From assembly GCF_002008165.1 (NCBI RefSeq), contig NZ_MRDM01000030.1, positions 186,001 through 250,000 of the forward strand: a stretch of DNA of 64,000 nt, in the 5' to 3' direction. A model generated the notes under the pieces. That model saw nothing but the letters and a program-made list of their open reading frames with translations. It had not been told where the DNA came from and searched no databases. Source of the DNA: Rhizobium laguerreae. GTDB taxonomy: Bacteria > Pseudomonadota > Alphaproteobacteria > Rhizobiales > Rhizobiaceae. Positions 8,790 through 17,859 of the stretch are shown here, in pieces. Made by a program: the position numbers and the translations under genes. Position 1 is the first letter of the stretch. Each line of letters starts with the position of its first letter.

Positions 8790-9103
8790 TTGGTAGTCAG
8801 CCAGCATTTTCGGATCCTCGACCGACCCGTGATGGTGTAGCTGTCGCCAGCCGCCGTCCCTACGCACGAACCACCTTGTCGTTCGGAAGGCGACGTCGAG
8901 CGTCTCCCTTGCCGTCCTGCACACACCGTGTTCGCGACCGACGAACAGATGCCAGTCGTCGGCGCCCTGGCTCGTGAAGTCGTGGGAGGTCACGCGAACC
9001 TTCGCCTGACCTTTGAAGAGCTTCGAATACCCGTCGACGATCTGGTCCCATCCGCGGCGGATGCCACCGATAGGGTTGTCCATGCTGTGAGATGCCGGTT
9101 CAT
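8790..9103 (-). pseudogene. SnoaL/NTF2-fold protein, N-terminally deleted
   Basis: The frame from 9083 reads MDNPIGGIRRGWDQIVDGYSK and continues to HHHGSVEDPKMLADYQ, which is the C-terminal two-thirds of a SnoaL-like domain. The first 40 or so residues of the family are missing. A good ribosome site (GAGGAG) and ATG at 9103 exist just upstream but in another frame, reading MNRHLTAW, so a deletion has joined the first few codons to the middle of the gene. The frame then runs on to 8595 over the end of the convergent monooxygenase gene. A non-functional remnant is most likely. Confidence 0.65.
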
Positions 9104-9237
9104 TGGTATTCTCCTCGTACGTTGCTCGAAGGTTGCCGGATTTAACGTTGCGAGAGCATGTAACCCTCGTCGGGCTGGCCAGACCTGATACTGCCCGTCT
9201 TCACCCCGGGCAGCATGCTGAAGAAAGACCACGGCTT

Positions 9238-9254
9238 CTATTGTACGATGGTGT
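9238..9254 (-). promoter_or_regulatory. Shared motif ACACCATCGTACAATAG
   Basis: On the minus strand this reads ACACCATCGTACAATAG and lies about 135 bases upstream of the damaged SnoaL gene start. It matches the motif AYACC(A/T)TNGNACAATR found before five other transcription units in the first 21 kb. Confidence 0.4.
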
Positions 9255-9283
9255 CGTCGGTAACTTTGCAGATGCGCAGGCGA

Positions 9284-10543
9284 TCACATCGGGGAAGATC
9301 GAGGCGCTTCACCCTTCAAGTTTGACGGGCCGGTCGTCCTGCTCTTCTGGCGCTCCCGCTCGCCCGGAAAAAGCAGGATCATGAGCACGTATAGCGCTGC
9401 GCCCACCACCAGTGCGATACTGGCAACGGCGAGAGCAAGATCGAACCCCGCATCGACGTCGGCCACGCGATCCATGATCGCTCCGACAGTTGGCGGCCCC
9501 AGGATCTGGCCGATGGCGAACACCGCCGTCAGCAGCCCCATGTAGCGCGAGTGGTGGCTCGATCTGATCCGTCTTACTTCGTTCATCGCGAAGAAGCTGA
9601 TGGCGGTGAACGGCAGGCCGACGAGGATGCTGCTAATGGCAAGACCGAAAGCGTCGTGCCATACGACTGACAGTGCAACTCCCACCGCCTGCACTAAGTA
9701 CGCGCCGGTAAGATGAAGCCTTACGTCGGCGCCGTGCTTCACGCGTGCCGCCAGCAGCGATCCGACGACGGCCGCCAGTCCGAGAAGTGGCCAGAAGACC
9801 GTGAGGAGAGGCGAGCCAGGGATGCTGTTCTTCGCGATCACCGGGAGATACGTTGCCGTGACGATGTAGCCGAAGCCCGCCAGCCCGTAGGCGATTGCGA
9901 ACAAAGGCATTTCTGATTTCGGCACCTTGCCGGAGGCCCTTGTCGGTGCACCGACCGAATAGGCGTCGGATGGTTTCGAGCTCTTCCCGAAGGTTTTCCA
10001 GATAATCCCGCTGATGATGGCGGAGATCGCCGCGAATACCAGCCAGGCGGTGCTGCCGGATAGCCCGAGCACGGTCATCCCACTGGCGGTCAGTCCAGAT
10101 ACTGCGATGCCCGCGCCGGGCCCTGTGAATATGGCGCTTCCGATCGAGCTGCCGGTTCCCGAAAGCTGGGCAAGACACCATCCGGAAGTGAAGACGAATC
10201 CGACCGCGGAAGTCACGCCCGCCAGGAACCGAAGAGCGACCCAGGCCTCAGCATAGGATGCAGACATGAGAGCCGTGAGCAGGATTGTGGTAACCAGTGT
10301 CAGGCGGATGACGAAGGTATGATCCCACCTTCTGGGTACGGCCATCGCAGCCACGGCACCGACCAAGTAGCCGACGTAGTTTGCGGTGGCGAGTTCTCCG
10401 GCTCGCGAAAGGTCTAGCACACCGTCGTGCAGCATCATCGGCAGGATCGGAGTGAAGGCGAACCGACCAACGCCCATGGCGATGGCGAGCGACGCTGATC
10501 CTGCGAGCACGACCATATATGGACTCGGGCTGTGTTTAGACAT
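9284..10543 (-). CDS. MFS transporter, YbfB/YjiJ family
   Basis: The protein has 419 residues from ATG 10543, with AAGGA seven bases upstream; a GTG one codon earlier is the alternative. The N-terminal helix GSASLAIAMGVGRFAFTPILP is typical of YbfB/YjiJ proteins, and about twelve hydrophobic segments follow in two halves with a hydrophilic loop (about residues 190-215). It belongs in the inner membrane. The exported or imported compound is unknown. The hydrophilic tail GERERQKSRTTGPSNLKG looks cytoplasmic. It is upstream of the broken SnoaL gene on the same strand and downstream of the nitronate monooxygenase gene. Confidence 0.9.
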   Translation of the reverse strand: MSKHSPSPYMVVLAGSASLAIAMGVGRFAFTPILPMMLHDGVLDLSRAGELATANYVGYLVGAVAAMAVPRRWDHTFVIRLTLVTTILLTALMSASYAEAWVALRFLAGVTSAVGFVFTSGWCLAQLSGTGSSIGSAIFTGPGAGIAVSGLTASGMTVLGLSGSTAWLVFAAISAIISGIIWKTFGKSSKPSDAYSVGAPTRASGKVPKSEMPLFAIAYGLAGFGYIVTATYLPVIAKNSIPGSPLLTVFWPLLGLAAVVGSLLAARVKHGADVRLHLTGAYLVQAVGVALSVVWHDAFGLAISSILVGLPFTAISFFAMNEVRRIRSSHHSRYMGLLTAVFAIGQILGPPTVGAIMDRVADVDAGFDLALAVASIALVVGAALYVLMILLFPGERERQKSRTTGPSNLKGEAPRSSPM

Positions 10544-10694
10544 CACGCTGTCCTTCGGTTAGTTGGAATATGTCGACACGACTGCGAGAGGCGCGTGCGG
10601 TCGTGCCTCCACATAGTGGTGGCCGACGTCTGCGTGAACGGTCGGCCGGCGGCAGGCTGTCCGCCGCAATTCGCAATGATCGGCGAAGTGGCCG

Positions 10695-11780
10695 TTACGT
10701 GGCGCTGCCGCGTGCGATGACGTCCAACGCCGATTGATAGAGCTCTCGCGTCAGTTCCTCGGCCCCAACCCTCAAGGCGAGACTGGCCGCCTGACCCGAC
10801 CAGAGGTTCGTGAAATCGTTTCGCGACTCCGCCTCGGCTATCGCTCTAATGGGAACGAGAGCTCCTCCGGCAGTCGGAAATGCAGGCACGCTTTCCGAAA
10901 TCGGTCCTAGCTCGCGCATAAGACGGTTCACGACACCCCTCGCCGGATGGCCGGTGAAAACATTCGTTATCGCAGTGCTATCGTCCCGTGCGGAAGCTAG
11001 CGCCGCGGCCTGAACCGCTGGAATCTTCGCCTCCGGGCAAAACAGGTATGCCGTTCCAACCTGGACGGCGGAAGCGCCGAGCATCAGGGCGGCGGCCACC
11101 CCTCGCCCGTCGGCGATGCCGCCGGCCGCGATGACAGGAACCCGCACGGCGTCGACCACCTGGGGAACGAGCGCCATTGTCCCGACCTGCGTCGCCATGT
11201 CCTGAGTCAAGAAGTTTCCACGATGTCCACCGGCTTCGAAACCCATGGCGATGACAGCGTCGACACCGTTTGCTTCGAGCCAGACGGCTTCGGCCACGGT
11301 CGTCGCGGATGATATGATCCTTGCGCCTGTCGCCTTCACTCGATGGACCAGTGCCTTTTCGGGCAGCCCGAAATGAAAGCTCACGATCTCGGGCTTCAAC
11401 TCCTCCACCACCGTGCAAAACGAAGAATCGAAAGGTGCGCGCCCTGCCGCCGACATCGGCGCGGCGGGGTCGAGTCCTACCTCTACGAAATAGGGCGCAA
11501 GCAAAGCTCTCCATCGCATCTGGGAAGCCGGGTCGCCCGGCGGTGGAACATGCGAGAAGAAGTTAACGTTGACCGGAGCTTTTGTCGCGGTCCGAATTTC
11601 GGTCAAGGCCTGGCGCAGTCCCTCGGCGTTTAACTGTGCGCTTGGGAGAGAGCCAAGACCGCCGGCCTTGGCCGCGGCGACGACCATGTCGACCGTCGTC
11701 GCGCCGGCCATCGGCGCCTGGATGATGGGAAGCTCGATTCCGAACAGGTCGAGAATTCGACGATCTGGCCAGCGGGTCAT
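10695..11780 (-). CDS. Nitronate monooxygenase family protein
   Basis: The 361-residue protein begins with a Phe-Gly-Ile-Glu-Leu-Pro-Ile-Ile-Gln-Ala-Pro-Met-type start (LFGIELPIIQAPMAG) and has AMGFEAGGHRGNF, GGIADGRGVAAALMLGA and VQVGTAYLFCPEA, the FMN-binding barrel motifs of nitronate monooxygenases. The His in GGHRG is the usual catalytic base. It oxidises alkyl nitronates, such as those from nitropropionate, to carbonyl compounds using FMN and oxygen. It is followed on the same strand by the MFS transporter gene 152 bases on, which could export products. Confidence 0.9.
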   Translation of the reverse strand: MTRWPDRRILDLFGIELPIIQAPMAGATTVDMVVAAAKAGGLGSLPSAQLNAEGLRQALTEIRTATKAPVNVNFFSHVPPPGDPASQMRWRALLAPYFVEVGLDPAAPMSAAGRAPFDSSFCTVVEELKPEIVSFHFGLPEKALVHRVKATGARIISSATTVAEAVWLEANGVDAVIAMGFEAGGHRGNFLTQDMATQVGTMALVPQVVDAVRVPVIAAGGIADGRGVAAALMLGASAVQVGTAYLFCPEAKIPAVQAAALASARDDSTAITNVFTGHPARGVVNRLMRELGPISESVPAFPTAGGALVPIRAIAEAESRNDFTNLWSGQAASLALRVGAEELTRELYQSALDVIARGSAT

Positions 11781-12241
11781 GTGGACTCCTTATCGTGCGT
11801 GACGTTGCAACGCTGATACGTCCGGTCACCCTCAACGTCTATTGGACTTTGGTGTGCTGAAGCGCCCACCCGATCCGAAGGTATCGGAGACACTTTGGTA
11901 CAATATCGCCGCTCGTTTTTTCGCGCGATGGTCTCCGCAGAGCGGAAGACGCGGGCTCGCAAAAAGACCGGACGCCGAAGCCGGGCGGACACATCACGCA
12001 GTCTCTGGCCGCCGACAAATAGGCTGGGGCGGCCTGCGTGTGACACGGCAGGTCGCGCGGGCACCAATTTGAAACTGCGCCGCTGGCTCGTAATGAAAAG
12101 TAATACTTTTGCGCGCCAGGGGCTGGAATGCCTTTCGCTGAAGCCTATCTCAGGTCCACAGCCATCCCCCGACGGTTCACGTCGATCTTCCGATTCTACG
12201 TACGAATACCGTCATGGCTCCACATTTCGAAAGGATCCACG
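11781..12241. promoter_or_regulatory. 461-base intergenic region with dyad and promoter motif at 11878-11907
   Basis: Between the divergent nitronate monooxygenase and aldehyde dehydrogenase genes I see no coding sequence. The imperfect dyad AAGGTAT-CGGAG-ACACTTT at 11878-11896 overlaps ACACTTTGGTACAATATC at 11890-11907, oriented toward the aldehyde dehydrogenase gene. This repeats the arrangement at 2535-2564. The remaining stretch up to 12241 ends in AAAGGATCCACG, the ribosome site of the dehydrogenase gene. Confidence 0.5.
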
Positions 12242-13772
12242 ATGACACTCTCCGGCGACCTTCTTATCGGCGGCGCGAACGTGCGCGGCTCGGCCGCGGC
12301 ATTCTGCGCAATCAATCCCGCCACCGGCAACCCGATGGAACCGAGCTTCGCGGGCGCGACGAAGGAGCAGGTGGAAGAGGCCGCGAGTTTGGCGTGGGAT
12401 GCCTTCCCGATCTACAAGGATACGTCGCTCGATGATCGGGCTCGGTTCCTGGAAGCCATCGCCGAAGGCATTCTTGCACTCGGCGACGATCTCGTCCTGC
12501 GAGCGATTGACGAGACTGGCCTGCCACGCGGCCGCATCGAGGGAGAGCGCGCCAGGACCGTCGGACAGCTTCGCCTGTTCGCCAAGGAGGTTCGCGACGG
12601 CAGGTTTCAGGAACTTCGCTTCGATCCGGCCGATACGGAGCGCAGGCCGGTTGCAAAGCCGGGACCTTCGGCTGCGAAACGTTGCCCTCGGCCCTGTCGC
12701 GGTGTTCGGGGCATCGAATTTTCCCCTCGCCTTCTCTGTCGCTGGCGGTGACACCGCCTCCGCCCTCGCCGCCGGCTGCCCGGTTATCGTCAAGGCGCAC
12801 TCCGCCCATCCCGGCACGTCCGAGCTGGTCGGCAGAGCCGTCGCGGACGCGGTTGCTGCATGCGGCCTTCCGCGGGGGACGTTTGGGCTTTTGTTTGACG
12901 CAGGATTCGAGGTCGGCCAGACCCTGGTCGCCGACCACCGCATACGCGCCGTCGGCTTCACGGGCTCGCGCCGCGGCGGCACCGCGCTGATGAAGATCGC
13001 GTCGGAGCGGAAGCAGCCGATACCCGTCTACGCCGAAATGAGCAGCATCAATCCTGTCATCCTCTATCCCAACGCACTTCGCAGCAGAGGAGCGGAGATC
13101 GGAAAATCGTTCGTATCCTCTCTGACCCTCGGCGCTGGCCAGTTCTGCACCAATCCTGGCCTGATCATCGCCGTCGAGGGTGCGGGCCTCGACGCCTTCA
13201 TCGAGAGTGCCGCCGCAGCGCTTTCGGAATCGCAGGCTCAAACAATGCTGACTGGTGGCATCTTTGACGCATACTGCAATGGCGTCGCAAGGCTGTCGTC
13301 ATCGTCTTCCGTCTCGCAAGTGGCCGCGGGAAAAGACGGAACGCCCCATCAGGCAGCGGCGGCGCTCTTCGAGACGACCGCGGCTGCATTCCTCGCGAAT
13401 CCGGAACTGCAGGAAGAGGTTTTCGGCGCCTCGGGACTGATCGTCCGCTGCCGTGACGACGAGGAATTGCGAAGGGTCGTGGGATCCCTGGAAGGTCAGT
13501 TGACCATCGCCCTGCACGTGGACGCTGGAGACATCGGGGCCGCCTCGCCGATGATCTCGCAGTTGGAGCTGCTCGCGGGCCGACTTCTCGTCAACGGCTT
13601 CGGAACGGGGGTCGAGGTCTCCCCGGCGATGGTCCATGGCGGACCCTATCCAGCCACATCGGACGGGAGATCGACCTCAGTCGGCACGTTGGCGATCTAC
13701 CGCTTCCTGCGCCCGGTCTCCTATCAGGACTTTCCGGTCGACTTGCTTCCGGCACCGCTGAAAAAATCCTAG
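12242..13772 (+). pseudogene. Aldehyde dehydrogenase (2,5-dioxovalerate type), frameshifted
   Basis: The frame from ATG 12242 reads MTLSGDLLIGGANVRG and is clearly an aldehyde dehydrogenase to about RRPVAKP, then leaves frame near 12660. The continuation, DLRLRNVALGPVAVFGASNF onward, is in the next frame and ends at 13772. One extra G in GGGACC explains the break. Both catalytic parts are intact: Glu in AEMSSINPV and Cys in GAGQFCTNPG. The closest family is alpha-ketoglutaric semialdehyde dehydrogenase, which oxidises 2,5-dioxopentanoate to 2-oxoglutarate in sugar-acid catabolism. It may be a recent null mutation or a sequencing error. Confidence 0.8.
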
Positions 13773-13804
13773 TCTAGGTGGCCGTGACCACCTCAAGAAG
13801 AACG

Positions 13805-13837
13805 ATGCCGTGGGGGCAGTTCACGCCCCCACGGCAT
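13805..13837. terminator. Strong hairpin between convergent genes
   Basis: ATGCCGTGGGGGC and GCCCCCACGGCAT form a perfect 13-bp stem with a 7-base loop. On the minus strand it is followed by CGTTCTTCTT, which suits termination of the FMN reductase transcript; it could also stop the dehydrogenase transcript from the other side. Confidence 0.7.
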
Positions 13838-13850
13838 GTAATTGCCGAGG

Positions 13851-14444
13851 TCAGACCTCTGCAGCCTTGGCGGCCATCGTCGCCTTCGCCCACCAGACCA
13901 GCTCGTCCAGCGCAGTCTTTGCCGACGGCAAGAGATTGGCTTCGATCTCCTCGATTGGCTTGTTGCCGCCCATCGAGAAAACCGTGAAGAAATCGCTGCC
14001 GCCGATATGAACGGCCGCATGGGTAGAGACCATCTGCAGCTCGACCCCGATCCCCCGCAGGTGTTCGAGTGCGCGCGAACCGCCAGCAGTGCCATAAGCG
14101 ATCGCAGTGAACGGCTTGCGAGCCCATTCCGTGTAGGACTGGTCGAGGGCGTTCTTGAGCACGCCCGTTATCGAGCGATTGTATTCTGCGACGACGAAGA
14201 TGTAGCCGTCGTAGCGGCCGACGGTCTGCTGCCAGCGGACAGCTTCAGCATTCTGGCTAGGTGCATATGCGTTCGAGGCGACCTCGTCGAAGAACGGCAG
14301 AGGATGGTCGCGCAGATCGACGACTTCGACGTCGATGTCGTCGCGGGCCTGCGCCTGCTTCAGTATCCACTTGGCCGGTTTGTCGGCGAAACGGGTAGGC
14401 CGCGTGGAGCCGATGATAATGGCGATCTTTGGTTTCGTAGCCAT
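13851..14444 (-). CDS. NADPH-dependent FMN reductase family protein
   Basis: The 197-residue protein is flavodoxin-like. The phosphate-binding loop GSTRPTRFADKPAKW lies near the N-terminus and VVAEYNRSITGVLKNALD is the family motif that contacts the flavin ring. Members reduce FMN, quinones, azo dyes or chromate with NAD(P)H in the cytoplasm. It could feed reduced FMN to the luciferase-like monooxygenase at 7686-8723. The PLP enzyme gene lies upstream on the same strand, 44 bases away, so they may be cotranscribed. Confidence 0.9.
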   Translation of the reverse strand: MATKPKIAIIIGSTRPTRFADKPAKWILKQAQARDDIDVEVVDLRDHPLPFFDEVASNAYAPSQNAEAVRWQQTVGRYDGYIFVVAEYNRSITGVLKNALDQSYTEWARKPFTAIAYGTAGGSRALEHLRGIGVELQMVSTHAAVHIGGSDFFTVFSMGGNKPIEEIEANLLPSAKTALDELVWWAKATMAAKAAEV

Positions 14445-14488
14445 GGTATTCCTCGGAGTTGATAAAGATTACCCTCGGGAAGAGAGGA

Positions 14489-15517
14489 TCAGTTGCTGCT
14501 CAGGACGTCTGCGTATGCATAGAGCCCAGGGGAACCGCCCGTCATGACGAACAGGACGTTCGATCCTGGCGCGATGACTTCGTTTTCGATATCGGACAGC
14601 AGACCGGCAAAGGCCTTCCCTCCGTAAACGGGATCGAGGAGTAGGCCTTCCGACCGGCCGACGATCCGGACCGCTTCGACCATCTCGGAGGTCGGCATGC
14701 CGTAGCCGCGACCGAGCTGCGTGCCGCTTATCGTCAGGTCTTCCGCTTGAACGCGGTCTTCTTTCCCAAGGAGCTCGAAGACCGCGTTGACCTTGTCGAC
14801 CGTCGCGGCGATGCATGCGTCCGCTGACGACAGGACGGTGTACGCCCTTATTCGGGAAGGATCTTTCCCGGCCACAGCCGCTCCCGCCACCAGGCCGGCG
14901 TGCATGCCGCCGCTGCCATTGGGAATGACGACCTGCTGGAACGCGATACCCATTTCGACGGACTGAGCCGCAATCTCGATCGCGCAGTCGACATATCCTA
15001 GAGCTCCGACCGGCGTCGAACCTCCGAGGGTGGCAACGAACGCCTTTCCGCCCGATGCCGTGATCTCGGAAGCCCGGCAGTTTGCGAAGCCGCTGGCGTC
15101 GTCTCCCTCCGCCAGAATATGAAGGCTTGCACCAAACAGCCGGTCTAGCAGCACGTTGCCGTTGCCCTGATAGATCTCGCTATGGCGGGGGACCATCTGC
15201 GCAAGCACCAGTTCGCATGCAAGTCCAGTTCTGGCGCAGGCAGCGGCGGCCAATCGGGCGAAGTTCGACTGCACTCCGCCTGTCACGATTACGGTGTCGC
15301 AGCCTTCGGCGATCGCCTGCCCGAGCAGAAACTCAAGCTTGCGCAGCTTGTTGCCGCCGCCGCCTAGCTCCATGAGGTCGTCTCGCTTCACCCAGATGGA
15401 GACGCCTCTTCGTCGCTCGCCAATCACCCGCTCCAGACGATCCAGCCGCTGCATCGGCGTCGGCCCGCGCATTAGGCGTACCCGCGGGAACCGATTCAAA
15501 AGATCGCTGTGGGACAT
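14489..15517 (-). CDS. PLP-dependent D-cysteine desulfhydrase / ACC deaminase family enzyme
   Basis: The protein has 342 residues from ATG 15517 (MSHSDLLNRFPRV), preceded by GAGGTCAG. The PLP lysine lies in GGGGNKLRKLEFLL and the phosphate-binding loop in VIPNGSGGMHAGL. Where D-cysteine desulfhydrases usually read QSNH, this protein reads QSNFARLAA, so the residue stacking on the cofactor side differs. Members cleave D-cysteine to pyruvate, sulfide and ammonia, or deaminate 1-aminocyclopropane-1-carboxylate, the ethylene precursor. Which of the two applies is not clear. Confidence 0.85.
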   Translation of the reverse strand: MSHSDLLNRFPRVRLMRGPTPMQRLDRLERVIGERRRGVSIWVKRDDLMELGGGGNKLRKLEFLLGQAIAEGCDTVIVTGGVQSNFARLAAAACARTGLACELVLAQMVPRHSEIYQGNGNVLLDRLFGASLHILAEGDDASGFANCRASEITASGGKAFVATLGGSTPVGALGYVDCAIEIAAQSVEMGIAFQQVVIPNGSGGMHAGLVAGAAVAGKDPSRIRAYTVLSSADACIAATVDKVNAVFELLGKEDRVQAEDLTISGTQLGRGYGMPTSEMVEAVRIVGRSEGLLLDPVYGGKAFAGLLSDIENEVIAPGSNVLFVMTGGSPGLYAYADVLSSN

Positions 15518-15551
15518 CTCTGACCTCGCTCGTTTGTTGTCGTGCGGCTTA

Positions 15552-16361
15552 TCAGGACGCCAGCGCCGGCGACCGGTAGCGAGCGGCCGGAACATTGCGC
15601 GAAAGGTTCGGCATCAGCTTCTGGCGAGCTGCCTCGTAGGCGTTCCAGTCACCGATGTCAGGCACCGAAGGAAGTGTGATCAGCTCGCCCATGTCGAGAC
15701 CGGCGAGTGCTGCATCGACAGCGTCTTCCGCCTTCATGACGATCTGGTCGGGGAGACGGTCCAACGAACCACCGGAAGCTTCCCAGAACGGAGTTTCGAC
15801 GGCGCCGGGAAGGACGGCCTGGATGCGGATGTTCTTCTCGGCCAGTTCCTTCTGCAGCGAGAACGTCAGGGCGATGACGAATGCTTTCGTCGCGCCATAA
15901 ACGCCGTTGAGGATTTCGGGCGCGACGCCCAGTGCGGAGGCCATGTTGACAATCGTGCCGTGCTCGCGAGCGACGAAGGACGGCGCGACGGCGTAGACCA
16001 GACGGGTCAAGGCCGTGACGTTGATCGCGATCATTCTCTCCATCGCCTCGACGTCGGACATGAGCAACGGCTCGACCGCGCCGACCCCGGCGTTGTTGAC
16101 AAGCATGGTGATCGAGGGGTCGCTCCGAAGGATTCCTTCGACCTTCAGAAGGTCATCGCGCTGGCCAAGGTCGGCGCGGACGGTTTTCACAATCCGACCG
16201 GTCGAACTCGCGATGTCCTTGCTAATCCTGGCGAGCGCATCCTGGCTGCGCGCCACCAGTATCAGGTCGTAGCCGCGGCGGGCGAGCCTATCGGCATAGA
16301 GCGCTCCGATACCCGACGATCCGCCAGTGATCAGCGCAGTGCCTCTTGGAAAGTTTGTCAT
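15552..16361 (-). CDS. SDR family oxidoreductase
   Basis: The 269-residue protein has TGGSSGIGALYADRLARRG at the N-terminus, NNAGVGAVEPL, and the catalytic YGATK in VYGATKAFVIAL, followed by PGAVETPFWEASGG. It resembles the classical short-chain dehydrogenases annotated as DltE/YqjQ-like. It is cytoplasmic and NAD(P)-dependent; the substrate is unknown. It lies between the PLP enzyme gene (34 bases on) and the epoxide hydrolase gene (37 bases before), all on the minus strand, which suggests one transcript from the promoter region at 17751-17780. Confidence 0.9.
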   Translation of the reverse strand: MTNFPRGTALITGGSSGIGALYADRLARRGYDLILVARSQDALARISKDIASSTGRIVKTVRADLGQRDDLLKVEGILRSDPSITMLVNNAGVGAVEPLLMSDVEAMERMIAINVTALTRLVYAVAPSFVAREHGTIVNMASALGVAPEILNGVYGATKAFVIALTFSLQKELAEKNIRIQAVLPGAVETPFWEASGGSLDRLPDQIVMKAEDAVDAALAGLDMGELITLPSVPDIGDWNAYEAARQKLMPNLSRNVPAARYRSPALAS

Positions 16362-16398
16362 TGTGGTTCTCCTTGATTGAGGTGCGTTCGGAATGCCG

Positions 16399-17685
16399 TC
16401 AGCGAAGCGTCCTGAACGCCGCGCGCAGTTCCGATGAGAAAAGGCTTGGTTGCTCCCAGGCGGCGAAGTGGCCGCCCTTGTCGACTTTGTTGTAGTAAAT
16501 TAGGTTGTGGTATGCCTTCTCGGCCCAGCTTCTGGGCGCCTGATAGATCTCGCCGGGGAACACGGTGATCGCGGCCGGAATCTTGATGTCGACCGCGTTG
16601 AAGTTGTTGGCGTTGTTTTCCCAGTACAGGCGCGCGCCCGAGGTGGCGGTTCCGGTGAACCAGTAGAGCGAGATGTCATCGAGCATCTCGTCCTTTGTCA
16701 GGGACTTCTCCGGATCGCCTCCGCTATATGTCCAGTCCGCGAACTTGTCGTAGTACCAAGCGGCGAGACCGACGGGCGAATCGGTCAACGCATAGCCCAG
16801 CGTCTGCGGCCGCGTCACCATCATCAGGGCGTATCCCGCTCCCTTCGTGTAGAGAGCATTCATCTGCTCATATGCGGCCTTCTCGTCTGCGGTGAGCCCG
16901 GCCGGGGCAGGTTCGCCATTGGCAAGCGCCTTGGCGATATCAGGAGGAACCGTTGCCGGCATGTTGGTGTGAATGCCGAGCAGTCCCTCCGGCGCTTGCG
17001 CCGCCATCTTGTCGGATACCACGGCACCCCAGTCGCCGCCTTGCGAGACATAGCGGTTGTAGCCAAGCCGCTTCATCAGCACATGCCAAGCGCGGCCAAT
17101 GCGGTCCGGCCCCCAACCGGTCTCAGTCGGGACTTCGGAAAAGCCGTAACCCGGCATGGAGGGAATGACGACGTGGAAGGCATCCTCGGCGGTGCCGCCA
17201 TGCGCCGTCGGATCGGTGAGAGGCCCGATCGTCTTGACGAGTTCCAGCACAGAACCCGGCCAACCGTGCGTCATGATCAGTGGCAGCGCGTTTTCGTGCT
17301 TGGACTTGACGTGGATGAAGTGGATGTCGAGAGCGTCGATCTTGGTCATGAACTGCGCGTGCGCGTTCAGCTTCTTCTCGCCCCTCCGCCAATCGTATTC
17401 GGTACCCCAGTAGTCGACGAGTGGCTTCAATTTTAGAAGTTGCGCGCCTTGCGATCGATCAGGAACCGTTTCCTTGCCAGGCCAGCGGGTGGCGCGGATC
17501 CTGCGTCGAAGCTCGTCGACCTCCTTCTGCGGGATCGCGCACCTGAAGGGACGGATCGCATCGCCTCCTGTCGCCGCCCGAACGGGCTTAGGGAGAATGC
17601 TGAGGGCGGCGGTCGCGGCCGTGACTGCTAGCAGTTCGCGCCGCGTCGGCGATTGTGCGATCCTCGTTTTATCGTCTGCTGACAT
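16399..17685 (-). CDS. Tat-exported epoxide hydrolase with EHN domain
   Basis: From ATG 17685 (GGAGG upstream) the protein has 428 residues. A twin-arginine signal SPTRRELLAVTAATAALSIL is followed by the epoxide hydrolase N-terminal domain (IRPFRCAIPQKEVDELRRRI). The catalytic domain shows HGWPGS, the Asp nucleophile in GGDWGAVVSD and a late His in DKGGHFAAWEQP. The family adds water to epoxides; export suggests action on extracellular electrophiles. A dyad operator with the shared ACAATATC motif lies just upstream at 17751-17780, in the correct orientation. Confidence 0.92.
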   Translation of the reverse strand: MSADDKTRIAQSPTRRELLAVTAATAALSILPKPVRAATGGDAIRPFRCAIPQKEVDELRRRIRATRWPGKETVPDRSQGAQLLKLKPLVDYWGTEYDWRRGEKKLNAHAQFMTKIDALDIHFIHVKSKHENALPLIMTHGWPGSVLELVKTIGPLTDPTAHGGTAEDAFHVVIPSMPGYGFSEVPTETGWGPDRIGRAWHVLMKRLGYNRYVSQGGDWGAVVSDKMAAQAPEGLLGIHTNMPATVPPDIAKALANGEPAPAGLTADEKAAYEQMNALYTKGAGYALMMVTRPQTLGYALTDSPVGLAAWYYDKFADWTYSGGDPEKSLTKDEMLDDISLYWFTGTATSGARLYWENNANNFNAVDIKIPAAITVFPGEIYQAPRSWAEKAYHNLIYYNKVDKGGHFAAWEQPSLFSSELRAAFRTLR

Positions 17686-17750
17686 GACGTCCTCCGTTGG
17701 GATGGAATGATTGGAATGCGTCATAGAGATCGTCCGGAAAGGATACCGAT

Positions 17751-17780
17751 GATATTGTGCGAAGGTATTGGCGATACCTA
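17751..17780 (-). promoter_or_regulatory. Operator-like dyad plus shared promoter motif upstream of the epoxide hydrolase
   Basis: The dyad AAGGTAT-TGGCG-ATACCTA (17762-17780) overlaps the minus-strand motif ATACCTTCGCACAATATC (17751-17768), which points at the epoxide hydrolase start 66 bases away. This is the third copy of the composite found at 2535-2564 and 11878-11907. Confidence 0.55.
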
Positions 17781-17859
17781 TGGATCAGTTTGACCGGGCG
17801 CTCGAAGGATCGCCGTCTTCGACAAATGCGACTGAAGCCGGCCCGTTGTCCTCCTTCAG

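Noticed and set aside
16507..17436. 309-residue plus-strand frame opposite the epoxide hydrolase
   Set aside because: The minus-strand protein is a clear epoxide hydrolase with all catalytic residues; the plus frame has no homology.
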